Part shown: in pieces, positions 62,001 through 64,000 of the stretch
Layout of the letters: the number at the start of each line of letters is the position of its first letter
How positions within the stretch are numbered: the stretch's first letter is position 1
Notes under the pieces: model-generated
Databases searched by the model: none
The model's input: the letters and a program-made list of their open reading frames with translations, nothing else
What the model was told of the DNA's origin: nothing
Assembly (NCBI RefSeq): GCF_029227915.1
Contig: NC_079885.1
Span: 28,585,001-28,649,000 of the forward strand
Direction of reading: 5' to 3'
DNA length: 64,000 nt
DNA from: Hydractinia symbiolongicarpus
Taxonomy: Eukaryota > Cnidaria > Hydrozoa > Anthoathecata > Hydractiniidae
Translations under genes and position numbers: made by a program

Positions 62001-64000
62001 TAAATAAGTCCTTTTTTACGGTTGGACCAATCCTAGACGTTAGCGCGCGCTGTAAAAAGAGAGACAGTTTTAAAAACTACATTTCATTGACTTTCTAACG
62101 GCATCGGTCCGTTTCAATGACAACGGTTGCGTCACATATTCGTACCAACATGCATTTAGCGATATTTTTCTCATTTTACTAGGTTGCATCGCTTTTAACA
62201 GTGAAAGGATTGACTGTGGGATTTAATTGAACTGATTTTGAGCTTTGACCTCATCAATATGATAAATGAGACAATTGGACCCAAGGAATAACATTCTTTT
62301 TAATTTGACATGATTGCTGGAATTTGCCGATTTCGCTAGGCGCTGTGGTAGCGTTTTATTTAAAAGTTTAGATATATAAGTCATTTTGTACTGCGGGACC
62401 AATCCTAGCCGTTAGCGCGCGTTGAAGAAATAGAAACATTTTCAAAAAGTACATTTCATTGACTTTCTAACGGTGTCAATCCGCTTGACTTACAACGGTT
62501 GCGTCACATATTTGTACCAACATGTATTTAGTGATTTTTTTCCGATATTACTAAGTTGTATCGCTTTTAGCAGTAAAACGATTGACTGTGGGAGTTAATT
62601 GAAGTGATTCTGGACTGTGACCTTATAAATGTGATAAGTGAGCCAACTGGACCCCAAGAAATGACATTCTTCTTAATTTGACATGATTGCCGCAACTCAG
62701 CGATTACACTGGTCGCTGTTTGGAGCTCTTCATTTAAAAATTTAGATAAATAAGTGATTTTTTACTGTGGGACAAATTCTAGCCGTTATCGCGCGCTGAA
62801 GAAATAGAGACAGTTTTAGAAGGTACGTTTTAATGAATTTCTAACGGTATCAGTCCGTTTCAATTACAACGGTTGCGTCACATATTCGTACCAACATGTA
62901 TTTAGCGATATTTTTCTGATTTTACTAGGTTGCATTGTTTTTAACAGTGAAAGGATTGACTGTGGGACTTAATTGAACTGATTTTGGACTTTGACCTCAA
63001 GAATGTGATAAATGTGACAATTGGACCCAAGAAATAACATTCGTCTTAATTTGACATGATTGCTGGAATTTACCGATTTCGCTAGGCGCTGTGGTAGCGC
63101 TTCATTTAAAAATTTAGATAAATAAGTCCTTTTTTACGGTTGGACCAATCCTAGACGTTAGCGCGCGCTGAAGAAAGAGAGACAGTTTTAAAAACTACAT
63201 TTCATTGACTTTCTAACGGCATCAGTCCGTTTCCATGACAACGGTTGCGTCACATATTCGTACCAACATGCATTTAGCGATATTTTTCTCATTTTACTAG
63301 GTTGCATAGCTTTTAGCAGTGAAAGGATTGACTGTGGGACTTAATTGAACTGATTTTGGACTTTGACCTCAAGAATGTGATAAATGAGACAATTGGACCT
63401 CAGAAATAACATTCGTCTTAATTTCAAATGATTGCTGAAATTTACCGATTTCGCTAGGCGCTGTTGTACCGCTTCATTTAAAAATTTAGATGAATAAGTC
63501 ATTTTTTACGGTTGGACCAATCCTAGACGTTAGCGCGCGCTGAAGAAAGAGAGACAGTTTTAAAAACTACATTTCATTGACTTTTTTAACGGCATCAGTC
63601 CGTTTCAATAACAACGGTTGCGTCACATATTCGTACCAACATGCATTTAGCGATATTTTTCTGATTTTACTAGGTTGCATCGCTTTTAACAGTGAAAGGA
63701 TTGACTGTGGGATTTAATTGAACTGATTTTGGACTTTGACCTCATAAATGTGATAAATGAGACAATTGGACCCAAGGAATAACATTCTTTTTAATTTGAC
63801 ATGATTGCTGGAATTTGCTGATTTCGCTGGGCGCTGTGGTAGCGTTTTATTTAAAAGTTTAGATATATAAGTCATTTTGTACTGCGGGACCAATCCTAGC
63901 CGTTAGCGCGCGTTGAAGAAATAGAAACATTTTCAAAAAGTACATTTCATTGACTTTCTAACGGTGTCAATCCGCTTGACTTACAACGGTTGCGTCACAT
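59044..64000 (+). repeat. Higher-order pattern ABC ABC DE ABC D A'B
   Basis: A units (59044, 60161, 62023) have 'aacggcatcggtccg' and 'caatatgataaatgag'. B units (59416, 60533, 62395, 63886) have 'actgcgggaccaatcc' and 'tttttcaaaaagtac'-like text. C units (59790, 60907, 62769) have 'ttatcgcgcgctgaag' and 'ggtacgttttaatg'. D units (61279, 63141) have 'gtttccatgacaacgg' and 'tgcatagcttttagca'. The E unit (61651) matches 58672 ('cctccccacatg'). Shifts are 1117 bp (A to A, trimer) and 1862 bp (A to A and D to D, pentamer). The order implies unequal exchange within a five-unit repeat that dropped or added two units. Confidence 0.82.
63886..64000 (+). repeat. Partial monomer at right edge (B type)
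   Basis: The first 115 bases of a B-type unit lie here, cut within the conserved box just after 'ggttgcgtcacat'. The array continues past the window. Confidence 0.9.

Larger units (their letters stand above)
1..64000 (+). repeat. Satellite DNA array, about 372-374 bp monomer, whole window
   Basis: Every part of the window aligns by eye to one monomer family. The phrase 'gggac' followed by c(c/g)a(a/c)(t/c)cct recurs 174 times, at intervals that are mostly 372-374 bp, often 362 bp, and occasionally 279-348, 404 or 441 bp. All copies are in the same orientation and no inverted monomer was seen. Base composition is AT-rich, with CpG-containing spots at gcgcgcgc, aacgg, ttgcgtc and attcg. Neighbouring monomers usually differ more from each other than from copies three to eight units away, which is the mark of higher-order repeats. 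No gene, RNA gene or mobile element interrupts the array. The family is not one I recognise. A centromeric or pericentromeric location is inferred from the length and regularity of the array, not shown by the sequence. Confidence 0.97.
57182..64000 (+). repeat. Block 10: right-hand monomers, shuffled trimer/pentamer
   Basis: Monomer starts: 57182, 57555, 57927, 58298, 58672, 59044, 59416, 59790, 60161, 60533, 60907, 61279, 61651, 62023, 62395, 62769, 63141, 63513, 63886. Subfamilies known from 17-42 kb return here, such as 'gctgtttggagcgc' and 'cctccccacatg'. Units at 57555 and 57927 share a close middle segment ('actatgttgcatcgc', 'gacttgattg'). Confidence 0.88.

Noticed and set aside
1-64000. 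CRISPR array
   Set aside because: The repeats are regularly spaced, but the whole 372-374-bp unit is repeated. There are no unique spacers between short repeats, and no cas genes.
1-64000. Transposable element or retroviral insertion
   Set aside because: I found no region that departs from the monomer family, no target-site duplication around foreign sequence and no element-type open frame. All insertions seen derive from the satellite itself.
1-64000. tRNA, rRNA or telomere repeats
   Set aside because: No cloverleaf-like segment, rRNA-like conserved block or TTAGG/TTAGGG run was seen on either strand.

Overview
The window is one uninterrupted block of tandemly repeated satellite DNA. Using the 'gggac' that follows the T-run as the register, I counted 174 monomer starts between positions 41 and 63886. 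All run head-to-tail in the same orientation. The modal unit is 372-374 bp, with a common 362-bp class and rarer forms of 279-348, 404 and 441 bp. I see no protein-coding gene, tRNA, rRNA, transposon, telomere repeat or unique-sequence island. The many short open frames are by-products of the repeat. The organism is almost certainly a eukaryote, and the array looks like pericentromeric, centromeric or other heterochromatic satellite. I do not recognise the satellite family and cannot name the species. All coordinates were read by eye and may be off by a few bases at duplication edges.

The monomer (numbered from 'gggac') has these landmarks: a palindromic agcgcgcgct at about 20-29; an inverted pair ccgttag/ctaacgg at about 15-21 and 73-79; a strongly conserved box at about 100-137 containing ttgcgtcacatattcgtacc; a T-run at 141-147; a second actgtgggac about 195 bp after the first; a TATAAAT-like string at about 230; and a variable tail (about 298-325) that distinguishes subfamilies.

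Layout. 41-9249: 374-bp units mixed with five 347-bp units, in 1468-, 1095- and 2564-bp duplications. 9250-16736: a 1497-bp tetramer and a 2247-bp hexamer with a nested 748-bp duplication. 16737-27543: heterogeneous, with a 2230-bp hexamer repeat, adjacent monomer copies, a conversion-like patch and a fusion monomer. 27544-30880: a trimer (about 1119 bp) repeated three times. 30881-33996: mixed units, including two with a roughly 70-bp deletion. 33997-42102: a 2216-bp hexamer and a smaller trimer relation. 42103-44150: a 1025-bp trimer carrying a monomer that has lost the conserved box. 44151-50197: the 'ccactcctagacg' subfamily, with deletion junctions and a run of 362-bp units. 50198-57181: a 3022-bp octamer in two copies, with a self-derived 69-bp insertion found three times. 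57182-64000: a shuffled trimer/pentamer (ABC, ABC, D E, ABC, D).

No genes work together here. The content is the history of unequal exchange and conversion: recent multi-monomer duplications of many different sizes, overlaid on diverged monomers, with small deletions copied along with their neighbours.
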